Below are positions 8,098-17,446 of a stretch of 64,000 bases of DNA, in pieces. Each line of letters opens with the position of its first letter. Position 1 is the first letter of the stretch. The position numbers and the translations under genes were made by a program. The DNA comes from an uncultured Eubacteriales bacterium (GTDB taxonomy: Bacteria > Bacillota > Clostridia > Lachnospirales > Lachnospiraceae), in assembly GCA_900545225.1 (NCBI GenBank), contig UQXZ01000009.1, forward strand, positions 3,003 to 67,002, given 5' to 3'. A model generated the notes under the pieces. That model made no database searches. It had not been told where the DNA came from and saw only the letters and a program-made list of their open reading frames with translations.

Positions 8098-8136
8098 TAC
8101 TACGCCTAATAAATATAATTTGGAGAAATTGTAATT

Positions 8137-8856
8137 ATGGAAGCATGGAACGCATTTGTTACATACATGGAAAGTTTAAATGTTGTATCAACTGTAGTCA
8201 GAATAGTGTTCGCTGCTTTATGTGGCGGAATTTTAGGTCTTGAGAGAAGAAAAGCTCAGAAGCCTGCCGGTATGAGAACTTATATGCTGATTTGTGTGGG
8301 TTCAGCTATTATCAGTATTTCATCACAGTACATGTTTGATGTAATCGGTGGTAATGACGTTGGCCGTATGAGTGCCCAGATCGTAAGTGGTCTTGGTTTC
8401 CTTGCATCTTCAGTTATTGTTGTTTCTAAGAGATCAAATATTAACGGTATTACAACAGCAGCAGAAATGTGGACAGCCGGTGCTATCGGCCTTTCAATCG
8501 GTATCGGTAACTACTGGGTAGGTTTTGTCGGAACAGCAGGTATCTTTATTGTTATGACTGTTTCAAGAAGTGTAGAAACAAAGTACCTTCTTAGAAAATC
8601 ATCAATTACTTTTAAGATTGTTGCCGATTCAGAGGAAACTGTCTTCGCGGTTGCAAAGAAATTTGTTGAGAAGAAAATTGAAGTAAGTAACATCGATGTT
8701 ATTCAGAAACAGGGATATGAAACTGTTGCAGAAAATGAACTTCGTAAAGCTACATACTGTGAAGCAGAAATTACAATTACTTCTAAGGAAGTAAAGGCTA
8801 CTGAAATTACAGAGATAGCCAAAAATACTGAGGGTGTAAGAGATGCATGGTTCTAA
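8137..8856 (+). CDS. MgtC/SapB-family membrane protein
   Basis: A 239-residue membrane protein. The N-terminal 150 residues match the MgtC/SapB domain: VVRIVFAALCGGILGLERR, then KPAGMRTYMLICVGSA with the conserved Arg-Thr, and several transmembrane helices. The C-terminal about 85 residues form a soluble ACT-like domain (TFKIVADSEETVF onward). MgtC proteins are linked to growth at low Mg2+ and to membrane energetics; in this family the exact role is open. It has a long structured leader, and its last 14 bases overlap the start of hemZ. Confidence 0.88.
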   Translation: MEAWNAFVTYMESLNVVSTVVRIVFAALCGGILGLERRKAQKPAGMRTYMLICVGSAIISISSQYMFDVIGGNDVGRMSAQIVSGLGFLASSVIVVSKRSNINGITTAAEMWTAGAIGLSIGIGNYWVGFVGTAGIFIVMTVSRSVETKYLLRKSSITFKIVADSEETVFAVAKKFVEKKIEVSNIDVIQKQGYETVAENELRKATYCEAEITITSKEVKATEITEIAKNTEGVRDAWF

Positions 8857-10306
8857 TATAAACGTATTTTTGAAGGATAAGAGTTATTTTGATGACGCGA
8901 GCTTAATGCTTAGATCTTTTTTTACAGGTTCTAAGGTTGTTTATCGCGGAGAAATAGAATCAGATTCAGAATTTGGTTCTGTTATGGAAAAAAACAAGTA
9001 TTTCTACTCTTTCGATGATAGTTTGTATTGCTACCTTGATGCATTTTTACCTGAAGATGAAGAAACCTTAGGAAAGTCTAAGGGTGAGATTCACGATATA
9101 TTTAAAAAAGCATTATATGAAAGCCTCATGGAGTATACAGATAGAAAGCTTCCATGGGGCTTTCTTACAGGTGTGAGACCTTCTAAGAGAGCAATGGTGC
9201 TTCTGAATGACGCATTCGACAATAAAAAAGAAGTTATTAATACTCTTAAAGAGAGATATTTAATCTCAGATAAGAAGGCTGAACTCGCATATGAAGTTGC
9301 AAAAAATGAGCGACACATTATAGATGAAGTGGCAGGTAAGGACAGTATTAGTCTATATATTCATATTCCATTCTGCCCGTCAGTCTGTGCCTATTGTTCA
9401 TTTGCAACCGTAATAAGCAATAATGACTTAATGGAAAGATATGTGGATAAGCTCTGCTACGAGCTTAAAGCATTTAAAGAGAGACTCGCTCACAAAAAAA
9501 TAGATTCTATCTATATGGGTGGCGGAACACCTACGGCTCTTACGGCAGAACAGCTTGAAAAGGCGCTTGTATGTGTGGAAGAAAATTACGATCTTTCTAA
9601 TCTTCTGGAATATACGGTGGAAGCGGGAAGAGCTGACAGTATTACAAAAGAAAAGTTAGAGGTTTTAAAAAAACATAACATTTCCAGAATATCTGTAAAT
9701 CCTCAGACATTTAACCAGAAGACGCTGGATATTATCGGCAGAAAGCATACTGTTGAATATGTGTATGAAGCATTTAAGCTTGCAAGAGAGCTTGGTTTCG
9801 ACAATATCAATATGGATGTAATCTTAGGACTTCCTGAGGAAACAAGGGATGATATTGCAAGAACTGCAAAGTGCTTAAAGGAACTTGCACCTGACAGCAT
9901 TACAATGCATTCATTAAGCTTTAAGAGAGCGGCGGCATTTACAACAAGTAAGTCCTTATATAATGGATATGAGTATATTTCTACAGATGAATATCAGGAT
10001 ATTCTAGGAAGTGCCATAGAAGAGCTCAACATGGAACCTTACTATATGTACCGCCAGCAGAATATGACAGGCAATCTTGAAAATATCGGATATGCCAAAA
10101 AAGGTTCGGAATGTCTCTACAACATTTTCATTATGGAAGAGATACAGTCCATTATTGCATTTGGTGCAGGCTCATCTACTAAATGTCTTTTTGACAACGG
10201 CCGTATAGAACGAGCTGAAAATGTTAAAAATGTGGAGCAGTACATCGAGAGAGTCGATGAAATGATCGAAAGAAAGAATAAGCTTCTGGATCAGTATGAT
10301 GATTAA
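8843..10306 (+). CDS. hemZ: HemZ, HemN-like radical SAM oxidase
   Basis: A 487-residue radical SAM protein of the oxygen-independent coproporphyrinogen oxidase group. The cluster motif CPSVCAYC (CxxxCxYC) is near residue 180, and GGGTPTAL follows at about 227. The N-terminal about 160 residues, including LPWGFLTGVRPSK, are the HemZ-specific extension not found in HemN. HemZ is common in Clostridia without full heme pathways, so its substrate here may not be coproporphyrinogen. It overlaps the mgtC-like gene by 14 bases, which suggests translational coupling. Confidence 0.92.
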   Translation: MHGSNINVFLKDKSYFDDASLMLRSFFTGSKVVYRGEIESDSEFGSVMEKNKYFYSFDDSLYCYLDAFLPEDEETLGKSKGEIHDIFKKALYESLMEYTDRKLPWGFLTGVRPSKRAMVLLNDAFDNKKEVINTLKERYLISDKKAELAYEVAKNERHIIDEVAGKDSISLYIHIPFCPSVCAYCSFATVISNNDLMERYVDKLCYELKAFKERLAHKKIDSIYMGGGTPTALTAEQLEKALVCVEENYDLSNLLEYTVEAGRADSITKEKLEVLKKHNISRISVNPQTFNQKTLDIIGRKHTVEYVYEAFKLARELGFDNINMDVILGLPEETRDDIARTAKCLKELAPDSITMHSLSFKRAAAFTTSKSLYNGYEYISTDEYQDILGSAIEELNMEPYYMYRQQNMTGNLENIGYAKKGSECLYNIFIMEEIQSIIAFGAGSSTKCLFDNGRIERAENVKNVEQYIERVDEMIERKNKLLDQYDD

Positions 10307-10399
10307 AATCACTAATCATAGAAACATTTAAAATATTAATATTAAAATTTTTGACTATAATGTATACTTAAAGACAGTTCAATTTGTATGGAGGAAAAT

Positions 10400-12196
10400 A
10401 TGCAGGAGTCAATGCAGGGCATTAAACGCTCATATAAATGTGCCGAATTAAGTAGTAATAATATCGGTGAAAAAGTTACTGTTATGGGATGGGTTCAGAA
10501 AAGAAGAAATTTGGGCTCATTATTATTTATAGATTTAAGAGATGTTAGCGGTATTGTTCAGATTATGTTCGATGAGACAAAGTCTGACAGCGCAGTATTT
10601 GAAAAGGCTAACAGCATCCGTTCAGAATTCGTTATTGCAGTTACTGGTACTGTAGTAAAGAGAAGCGGTGCAGTTAATAAGGATTTAAAGACAGGTGAAA
10701 TTGAAATTGAGGCTGAGTCTCTCAGAATTTTATCAGCTTCAGATACACCTCCTTTCCCTATTGAGCCTGGTATCGATACAAAGGAAGAAATCAGATTAAA
10801 GAACAGAACTCTTGACCTTAGAAGAAGTGATATCAGAGACAATATCATTATGAGAAGTAAGGTTACTACTCTTATCAGACAGTTCTTAAGCGAAGAGGGC
10901 TTCCTTGATATCGAAACTCCAATGCTTACTAAGAGTACGCCTGAAGGCGCAAGAGATTACCTTGTACCAAGCCGTGTTCATCCGGGAGAATTCTACGCAC
11001 TTCCACAGTCACCTCAGTTATTCAAGCAGATGCTTATGTGTGCTGGTTTTGACAGATATATGCAGATTGCAAGATGTTTCAGAGATGAGGACTTAAGAGC
11101 TGACAGACAGCCTGAATTTACTCAGGTGGATTTGGAAATGTCTTTCGTAGAAGCTGATGACGTTATGGATGTTACAGAAAGACTTATCGCTAAGATCTTT
11201 AACGACATTTTAGGCGTTAAGGTTGAGCTTCCTCTCAAGAGAATGACATGGAGAGAGGCTATGGACAGATTCGGTTCTGATAAGCCTGATATCCGTTTCG
11301 GTATGGAATTAAAGGATGTATCTGACATTGTTAAGGATATGGACTTCGTTGTATTTAACGGTCCTGCCAACACAGAAGGCCAGTCAGTAAGAGCAATTAA
11401 TGCTACAGGATTTGGTGATATACCAAGAAAGCAGATTGATGCTCTTGTTGATTTTGCAAAGGGATACGAAGCTAAGGGTCTTGCATATATTCAGATCCAG
11501 CCTTCAGGAGACATTAAGTGCTCATTCTCTAAGTTCCTTTCTGAAGATAAGTTAAATGAATTAATTGCTGCATTAGATGGTAAGCCTGGCGACTTATTAC
11601 TCTTTGCTGCAGACAGAGATAAGATTGTATTTAATGTTCTCGGTGCATTAAGACTTGAGCTTGCAGACAGAGCCGGTCTTCGTAAGCAGGATGACTATAA
11701 GTTCCTCTGGGTTACAGAATTCCCTCAGTTTGAGTGGTCAGACGAAGAAGAGAGATTTATCGCAATGCATCATCCATTTACAATGCCATTTGATGAGGAT
11801 GTTGATAACCTCCTCGGTGACAAGGCAAATGTAAGAGCTAAGGCATACGATATTGTTCTTAACGGTATTGAACTTGGCGGTGGTAGTGTAAGAATCCACC
11901 AGAGCGATGTTCAGGAGAAAATGTTCAACGCTCTTGGAATTTCAACAGAAGAAGCAAATGAAAAGTTTGGCTTCCTTCTTGATGCGTTTAAGTACGGTGT
12001 ACCTCCTCATGCAGGTCTTGCAATCGGTCTCGACAGATTAATCATGCTTATGAGCGGAAGCGAAAGCATCAGAGACGTTATTGCATTCCCTAAAGTTAAG
12101 GATGCATCATGTCTTCTTACAGATGCTCCTAATGTTGTTGACAGCAAGCAGCTTGATGATCTTCATATCAATATTATTAAAAGCGAGGAAGAATAA
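10400..12196 (+). CDS. aspS: Aspartyl-tRNA synthetase
   Basis: Charges tRNA-Asp with aspartate. The 598-residue class II synthetase has an N-terminal OB-fold anticodon-binding domain (GWVQKRRNLGSLLFIDLRD), the class II core (motif 1 IETPMLTKSTPEGARDYLVPS, motif 2 RCFRDEDLRADRQPEFTQ, motif 3 GLAIGLDRL) and the bacterial GAD insert (about 290-420). ATG 10400 is preferred to ATG 10388 because GGAGG at 10390-10394 lies five bases before it and overlaps the earlier ATG. hisS, often next to aspS in Firmicutes, is absent. The stop and the next start share TAATG. Confidence 0.97.
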   Translation: MQESMQGIKRSYKCAELSSNNIGEKVTVMGWVQKRRNLGSLLFIDLRDVSGIVQIMFDETKSDSAVFEKANSIRSEFVIAVTGTVVKRSGAVNKDLKTGEIEIEAESLRILSASDTPPFPIEPGIDTKEEIRLKNRTLDLRRSDIRDNIIMRSKVTTLIRQFLSEEGFLDIETPMLTKSTPEGARDYLVPSRVHPGEFYALPQSPQLFKQMLMCAGFDRYMQIARCFRDEDLRADRQPEFTQVDLEMSFVEADDVMDVTERLIAKIFNDILGVKVELPLKRMTWREAMDRFGSDKPDIRFGMELKDVSDIVKDMDFVVFNGPANTEGQSVRAINATGFGDIPRKQIDALVDFAKGYEAKGLAYIQIQPSGDIKCSFSKFLSEDKLNELIAALDGKPGDLLLFAADRDKIVFNVLGALRLELADRAGLRKQDDYKFLWVTEFPQFEWSDEEERFIAMHHPFTMPFDEDVDNLLGDKANVRAKAYDIVLNGIELGGGSVRIHQSDVQEKMFNALGISTEEANEKFGFLLDAFKYGVPPHAGLAIGLDRLIMLMSGSESIRDVIAFPKVKDASCLLTDAPNVVDSKQLDDLHINIIKSEEE

Positions 12197-13194
12197 TGCC
12201 TGTATTAGATAAATCAAATGCAGCAGATGTTGCACGATACGAGAATTTTATTAAGTCTTCACCATATGGCAGAGCTACTCAGGATATGAACTGGAGCCAG
12301 GTAAAGAATAACTGGGAAAGTGATTACGTATATCTCGAAGAAAATGGAGAAATCATTGCAGCATTATCAATTCTTTCAGTTGAAGCTGTTGACGACGCAT
12401 CATTTTCATATGCCAGCAGAGGCCCTGTTTCAGACTTTACTGACATTGATTTAACAAAGAGACTCATTGAAGAAGCAAAGCCTGTTATCGAAGCGAAAAA
12501 TTCATTTTTATTAAGAATTGATCCTGCATTTAAGTATGATGAAGAGATCGTAAATCTTTACAGAGACGCAGGCTTTAAGTTCAGAAGCAGAGAAACAGAA
12601 ATTAAATCATTTTCTCAGCCTCGTTATGACATGATCTTAGACCTTAAGGACAAGACAAGTGAGGAAGTTCTTAAGGAGTTCAGACAGAATACAAGATATT
12701 CAGTAAGACAGTCTATTAAGAAGGGTGTTACTACAAGATGGAGCAGAACACCTGAAGACCTTGATATTTTCTATGATATGACTATTATCATGGCTGAAAG
12801 ACAGGGTATTACATACAGACCTAAGAGCTATTTTGAAAGACTTTTAGCAGCATTTCCTGACATAAGAATATATGTTTCGGAATTTGAAGGAAATCCATTA
12901 TCAACAGCAATAGCATTTCCATACAATAAGGAAATGTGGTATATATATGGTGCAAGCAATGGTGAATGCAGAAATATGTCACCTGCTTACAATACTATGT
13001 GGACTATGATATGTGATTCTATTGAAATGGGTCTTCATTCATACAATTTCGGTGGTATTTTCGAAATTGATGAAAATGACGGCTTATATGTATTTAAGGA
13101 CGGATTTTGCAAAAAAGACGGACCTACAGAATGGATAGGTGAACTTGATGTGGTTTATGATGAAGATAAGTACAACAAGTTCATCTCAAGATAA
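12196..13194 (+). CDS. FemA/FemB-family aminoacyltransferase
   Basis: A 332-residue protein with two GNAT-like halves, typical of Fem/MurM/BacE enzymes that transfer an amino acid from aminoacyl-tRNA to the lysine side chain of lipid II. Recognisable pieces are SSPYGRATQDMNWS at the start, EFRQNTRYSVRQSIKKGV, MAERQGITYRPKSYFERL, and a C-terminal NFGGIFE-DENDGLYVFKDGF block. It lacks the coiled-coil arm, giving a shorter form than FemA (about 420). Its ATG overlaps the aspS stop (TAATG), an unusual coupling of a synthetase and a possible aminoacyl-tRNA user. The amino acid transferred cannot be read from the sequence. Confidence 0.85.
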   Translation: MPVLDKSNAADVARYENFIKSSPYGRATQDMNWSQVKNNWESDYVYLEENGEIIAALSILSVEAVDDASFSYASRGPVSDFTDIDLTKRLIEEAKPVIEAKNSFLLRIDPAFKYDEEIVNLYRDAGFKFRSRETEIKSFSQPRYDMILDLKDKTSEEVLKEFRQNTRYSVRQSIKKGVTTRWSRTPEDLDIFYDMTIIMAERQGITYRPKSYFERLLAAFPDIRIYVSEFEGNPLSTAIAFPYNKEMWYIYGASNGECRNMSPAYNTMWTMICDSIEMGLHSYNFGGIFEIDENDGLYVFKDGFCKKDGPTEWIGELDVVYDEDKYNKFISR

Positions 13195-13282
13195 CTAATT
13201 TTATAGAGATAATTAATTTTAGAATGTTGATTGATTATCTGGAAATGATTAACTATCTTTGGATAATTGAAAAGGAGAAAAC

Positions 13283-14533
13283 ATGTATTCATTTGATTAC
13301 GTTAAAGAGTTCGACCCTGTTGTGGCTAAGGCTATGGAAGACGAGCTTCAGAGACAGAGAAATAATATCGAGCTTATTGCATCTGAAAACCTCGTAAGCA
13401 GAGCAGTTATGGAAGCAATGGGAAGCCACCTTACAAATAAGTACGCTGAAGGATACCCCGGAAAGCGTTACTATGGTGGATGTGAATTCGTAGATGTTGT
13501 TGAGCAGCAGGCAATTGAAAGAGCTAAGGAGCTTTTCGGTTGTACATATGCAAATGTTCAGCCTCACTCAGGTGCTCAGGCTAACTTCGCTGTATTCTAT
13601 GCATTAATGCAGCCAGGCGATACATATATGGGAATGAGTCTTGACTGTGGTGGACATTTATCACACGGTTCACCTGCAAATATCTCAGGTAATTACTTCA
13701 ACGTTGTTCCTTACGGTGTAAATGACGAAGGATTTATCGATTATGATGAAGTTCTTCGTATCGCTAAGGAATGCAAGCCTAAGTTAATCGTTGCAGGTGC
13801 TTCTGCATACGGTAGAACAATTGACTTCCCAAGATTCAGAGCTATCGCTGATGAGGTTGGCGCTTACCTTATGGTAGATATGGCTCATATCGCAGGTCTT
13901 GTAGCAGGTGGAGAGCATCCAAGCCCAATTCCATTTGCTCATGTAGTTACAACAACTACACATAAGACTCTCAGAGGACCAAGAGGTGGTATGATTCTTT
14001 CATCTGAAGAATTTGCTACAGAGCACAAGCTCAACAAGTCAATCTTCCCTGGAACACAGGGTGGACCTCTTATGCATGTTATTGCTGCTAAGGCTGTATG
14101 TCTTAAGGAAGCTCTTCAGGATGACTTCAAGCTCTATGCTAAGAACGTAAAGAGAAACGCTAAAGCTCTTTGCGAAGGATTACAGAGTAGGGGATTCGAC
14201 ATCGTTTCTGGTGGAACAGATAACCACCTTATGCTTGTTAACCTTCTTAACACAGGAAAGACAGGTAAGGAAGTTGAAGCTATTCTTGACAGCGTAAATA
14301 TTACATGTAACAAGAATACAATTCCTAACGATCCTGCATCTCCATTTGTTACAAGTGGTATCAGACTTGGTTCTGCTGCAGTAACAACAAGAGGATTTAA
14401 TACTCACGATATGGATATGACAGCAGAAGCTATCAAGCTTGCTATCCTTGATAACGACACTGACAAGGCAAGATCTTTAGCAAAAGAACTTACAGCTGCA
14501 TACCCATTATATGAGGCAGGTAAGTATATCTGA
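13283..14533 (+). CDS. glyA: Serine hydroxymethyltransferase
   Basis: Interconverts serine and glycine using tetrahydrofolate, the main source of one-carbon units. The 416-residue PLP enzyme shows NIELIASENLVS at the start, YAEGYPGKRYYGGCE, DMAHIAGLVA and the PLP-lysine motif TTTTHKTLRGPRGG (Lys near 230). Length is standard. GGAG lies before the ATG. Two terminators follow. Codon use is strongly biased to GCT, AAG, GTT and CTT, as in highly expressed genes of this genome. Confidence 0.98.
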   Translation: MYSFDYVKEFDPVVAKAMEDELQRQRNNIELIASENLVSRAVMEAMGSHLTNKYAEGYPGKRYYGGCEFVDVVEQQAIERAKELFGCTYANVQPHSGAQANFAVFYALMQPGDTYMGMSLDCGGHLSHGSPANISGNYFNVVPYGVNDEGFIDYDEVLRIAKECKPKLIVAGASAYGRTIDFPRFRAIADEVGAYLMVDMAHIAGLVAGGEHPSPIPFAHVVTTTTHKTLRGPRGGMILSSEEFATEHKLNKSIFPGTQGGPLMHVIAAKAVCLKEALQDDFKLYAKNVKRNAKALCEGLQSRGFDIVSGGTDNHLMLVNLLNTGKTGKEVEAILDSVNITCNKNTIPNDPASPFVTSGIRLGSAAVTTRGFNTHDMDMTAEAIKLAILDNDTDKARSLAKELTAAYPLYEAGKYI

Positions 14534-14616
14534 TCTTAACAAATCATTAAAATTAGTGAAAATGAATTAATAATTCGTATTAATTAGTTCATAAGAATAA
14601 ATAAATATATAAAAAT

Positions 14617-14652
14617 ACCGAGATATGGAATTTAACCATGTGCCGGTGTTTT
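14617..14652 (+). terminator. First terminator after glyA
   Basis: ACCGAGATATGG (14617-14628) pairs with CCATGTGCCGGT (14636-14647), ten of twelve positions, and is followed by GTTTTGGTTT. Confidence 0.65.
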
Positions 14653-14662
14653 GGTTTAAAGT

Positions 14663-14706
14663 AAAAACGGTGTAGCTTAATAAATGAATTACACCGTTTT
14701 TGTATT
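14663..14706 (+). terminator. Second, strong terminator after glyA
   Basis: AAAAACGGTGTA (14663-14674) pairs perfectly with TACACCGTTTTT (14690-14701), with a T-rich tail. It separates glyA from the surface-polymer cassette. The remaining bases up to 14831 are AT-rich, with TAAAAT at 14791 as a weak -10 candidate. Confidence 0.9.
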
Positions 14707-14831
14707 TTTATTTAACATACAGGAATGAAACTGATTCTGTACTCACTAATTATTCAGACTTATTTTTATCAAACGACCTAAAATCTGTGTTAAAATGATG
14801 TAATATTACAACTTAATTTAAGGGGTTATTT

Positions 14832-15518
14832 ATGAATATCGCGATAATTTTGGCAGGTGGTGTCGGATCACGTATGAAAATGGGATCACTGCCAAAGCAA
14901 TTTATAATGATAAATGAAAAACCGATTATCAGTCACTGTCTTGTAACATTTAACAATAATGAAAATATAGATGGAATTGTAATTGTTTGTTCACCAGAAT
15001 ACAGAGATTTTCTCTCTGACTGGATTGGTAAGTTAAACATTGATAAGTTTATGAATTTTGCAGATCCGGGTGAGAACAGACAGTATTCCATTATTAATGC
15101 TCTTGATACATTAGAGGAGCGTAATCCTGAAAATGTAATTATCCATGATTCTGCAAGACCATTGGTTTCTCATGAGCTTATTAATAAATGTTTAAGTACT
15201 TTAGAAAATAATAAGGCTGTTATGCCTGTTCTTCCTGCAGAAGATACATTTTACTATAGTGAACATGGAACACATGTTGATTCACTTTTAAAGAGAAGTA
15301 CACTTTTCAGAGGTCAGGCTCCGGAAGCATTTAACTATGAGTCATATCTTAAGGCGAACAGAAGTCTTACTCATGAAGAATTGCTTGCCATAAACGGTTC
15401 TAGTGAAGTAGCTGTTAAGTGCGGAATAGATGTGGCACTTATTGACGGTGATAAGAAAAATTTCAAAATAACAACTGCGGATGATTTAGATTTGTTTAAA
15501 ACACTGTGTGATAAATAA
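14832..15518 (+). CDS. IspD/TarI-family sugar-alcohol-phosphate cytidylyltransferase
   Basis: A 228-residue nucleotidyltransferase. The N-terminal LAGGVGSRM-(x5)-PKQF loop binds CTP, and IHDSARPL carries the metal-binding Asp. The IspD family makes CDP-methylerythritol; TarI members make CDP-ribitol from ribitol-5-phosphate. The next genes encode a LicD transferase, a polyol-phosphate-type dehydrogenase and a ribulose-5-phosphate epimerase, so I infer a TarI-like role (CDP-ribitol or a similar CDP-polyol) rather than isoprenoid synthesis. No isoprenoid genes are nearby. AAGGGG precedes the ATG. Confidence 0.8.
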   Translation: MNIAIILAGGVGSRMKMGSLPKQFIMINEKPIISHCLVTFNNNENIDGIVIVCSPEYRDFLSDWIGKLNIDKFMNFADPGENRQYSIINALDTLEERNPENVIIHDSARPLVSHELINKCLSTLENNKAVMPVLPAEDTFYYSEHGTHVDSLLKRSTLFRGQAPEAFNYESYLKANRSLTHEELLAINGSSEVAVKCGIDVALIDGDKKNFKITTADDLDLFKTLCDK

Positions 15519-15586
15519 GTCTGTTTTATTTAAAATGCTATCTGATAAATAATTTAGTTTTGTAGTTTAAAAATAAGGTTTCTAAA

Positions 15587-16390
15587 ATGGGTAAATTTGT
15601 AAAATTAAGTGAAAAAGAATATAAAGACAGACTTTTTGATATGCTTGTTAAGTTTGATGAATTCTGTAACAAGTATAAATTAGACTATTCTTTATGCGGT
15701 GGAACATTGCTTGGTGCAATCAGACATAAGGGTTTCATTCCATGGGATGACGATATTGATGTTGTTATGCCAAGACCTGATTATGAAAAGTTCAAACGAC
15801 TTGTAAAAAAATATCCATTAGCTCCTAATCTTGTATTTGATATATCATATGAGGGATATGTACAGAAGATTATAGATAAGGACACATATTTAAAGGCGAG
15901 ATATGCATCAGTAGATAAGCATTTATGGATGGATGTTTTCCCAATTGACGGTCTTCCTGATAATAAAAAGGAAGCAGAATGCAGACTTATGAAAGCCTTA
16001 AATATCAGAAAGCTTACAGTAAGATCAGATGCCAGAATCGGAGAGGGAACTACAAAGTTCAGATCAATAGCTAAGTTACCTGTGATTTTACCTCTTAAGA
16101 TGATCGGTAAGAAAAGATTTGCGGACTTACTTATAAGATTTTCCAGAAAGTATAAATATAATGGTTCATACTATGTTGGTGCTGTATCATCAAGCTGTGG
16201 TAATGGTGAATTACTTATCAGGTCTAAATATGAGAAAAAGGTTGATGTAGAATTTAATGGCAGAACATTTAAAGCCATGGCATGTTATGATTCATACTTA
16301 ACTAATATGTATGGGGATTATATGAAGCTTCCTGAAGAACACGAGAGATTGGGTCACGAATTAAAGAATGTTTATAAAAAGGTTAATTAA
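15587..16390 (+). CDS. LicD-family phosphotransferase
   Basis: A 267-residue cytoplasmic or membrane-associated enzyme. The block LCGGTLLGAIRHKGFIPWDD followed by DIDV (about residues 37-60) is the LicD/fukutin nucleotidyltransferase-fold active site with the metal-binding acidic cluster. LicD proteins transfer phosphocholine from CDP-choline; the related fukutin and FKRP transfer ribitol-5-phosphate from CDP-ribitol. No choline uptake or activation gene (licA, licB, licC) is present, while a CTP-dependent cytidylyltransferase and a polyol dehydrogenase are. A polyol-phosphate donor is therefore the better guess. The dehydrogenase gene begins two bases after the stop. Confidence 0.85.
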   Translation: MGKFVKLSEKEYKDRLFDMLVKFDEFCNKYKLDYSLCGGTLLGAIRHKGFIPWDDDIDVVMPRPDYEKFKRLVKKYPLAPNLVFDISYEGYVQKIIDKDTYLKARYASVDKHLWMDVFPIDGLPDNKKEAECRLMKALNIRKLTVRSDARIGEGTTKFRSIAKLPVILPLKMIGKKRFADLLIRFSRKYKYNGSYYVGAVSSSCGNGELLIRSKYEKKVDVEFNGRTFKAMACYDSYLTNMYGDYMKLPEEHERLGHELKNVYKKVN

Positions 16391-16392
16391 TT

Positions 16393-17424
16393 ATGAAAGC
16401 GTGCGTACTTGAAGGTATCAGCCAGTTAAAATATAAAGATGTTGAAATACCTGTAATGAAAAAGGGCGAAGTTCTTGTAAATGTTAAAGCCTGTGGAATA
16501 TGTTCAAGTGATATTCCAAGAATATTTACAACAGGAACATATCATTTCCCAACTATTCCGGGACATGAGTTCTGCGGACAGATTGTAGATGCTGCTGAAG
16601 ATGTTGATAAATCTTACATCGGTAAGAGAGCAGTTATATTCCCTCTTCTTCCATGTGGTGAATGTCCTTCATGTAAGGAAAAGGAATATGCAAGATGCGA
16701 CAACTACAATTACTTCGGATCAAGATGTGATGGTGGCATGGCAGAATATATTTCTGTGCCATTATGGAATATAGTGACATTTTCTGATGATATTCCTTAC
16801 AATACTGCAGCTCTTACAGAACCTATGGCAGTTGCGAGACATGCAACAAGAAGAGCAGACATTAACAATGATAAGAGAGTTCTTGTTATGGGTAACGGAA
16901 CAATCGGACTTCTTGCGGCTCTTATTGCACAGAAGGAAGCCAAGCAGGTTATTGTTGCAGGACGTTCTAAAGAAAAAGAAGAATTTACAAAGTCTGTTGG
17001 CCTTGAAAATGTAGTCGATACAAATTCTGATCTTAAAGAACAGATTGACAAAATAACAGATGGAAATGGCGTTGATGTTGTTATTGAATGTGTAGGTAGC
17101 AACGATTCCATCGAAAGCTCAATTCTTACAGTTAAGAAGGGCGGAACCATCGTTCTTACAGGTAATCCATATGGAGATTTAAATTTACCAAAGGCATCAT
17201 ACTGGAAGATTTTAAGAAAAGAGCTTACAGTTAAGGGAACATGGAATTCAAGCTACAATGATACATGTAACGACTGGAAAGACTGTATTAAAATGATAGA
17301 GAATGGCGAGATTGATATATCAAAGCTCGTTACTCATGCATTTAAAATGGAAGACTATGAGCATGCTTTAGATGTTCTCAGAGATAAGAATGTCTTAACA
17401 TGTAAGGTTATGTTAAATCCTTGA
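16393..17424 (+). CDS. Zinc-dependent polyol(-phosphate) dehydrogenase
   Basis: A 343-residue medium-chain dehydrogenase. Catalytic zinc ligands are Cys37 (CGICSSD) and the GHE motif near 59. A structural zinc is held by CGECPSCKEKEYARC. The NAD(P) Rossmann motif is GNGTIG. Overall it resembles GatD/sorbitol-dehydrogenase-like enzymes rather than S. aureus TarJ. Between a cytidylyltransferase and an epimerase that makes ribulose-5-phosphate, the likely reaction is reduction of a ketose phosphate (ribulose-5-phosphate) to ribitol-5-phosphate. This substrate assignment is from context only. The spacing of two bases after licD points to one operon. Confidence 0.8.
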   Translation: MKACVLEGISQLKYKDVEIPVMKKGEVLVNVKACGICSSDIPRIFTTGTYHFPTIPGHEFCGQIVDAAEDVDKSYIGKRAVIFPLLPCGECPSCKEKEYARCDNYNYFGSRCDGGMAEYISVPLWNIVTFSDDIPYNTAALTEPMAVARHATRRADINNDKRVLVMGNGTIGLLAALIAQKEAKQVIVAGRSKEKEEFTKSVGLENVVDTNSDLKEQIDKITDGNGVDVVIECVGSNDSIESSILTVKKGGTIVLTGNPYGDLNLPKASYWKILRKELTVKGTWNSSYNDTCNDWKDCIKMIENGEIDISKLVTHAFKMEDYEHALDVLRDKNVLTCKVMLNP

Positions 17425-17446
17425 TTTTATTGTATTTGGAAAAGAT

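Noticed and set aside
7953..8136. M-box (ykoK) Mg2+ riboswitch before the mgtC-like gene
   Set aside because: The conserved TAGGTGAGGCTCC-type core is absent and the length and hairpin layout differ.
14832..15518. Calling the cytidylyltransferase IspD of isoprenoid synthesis
   Set aside because: The family fits, but neighbours (LicD, polyol dehydrogenase, Rpe, glycosyltransferase) point to CDP-polyol synthesis; no isoprenoid genes nearby.
16797..17150. Leftward open frame across the dehydrogenase gene
   Set aside because: Shadow frame; no start signal or recognisable domain.
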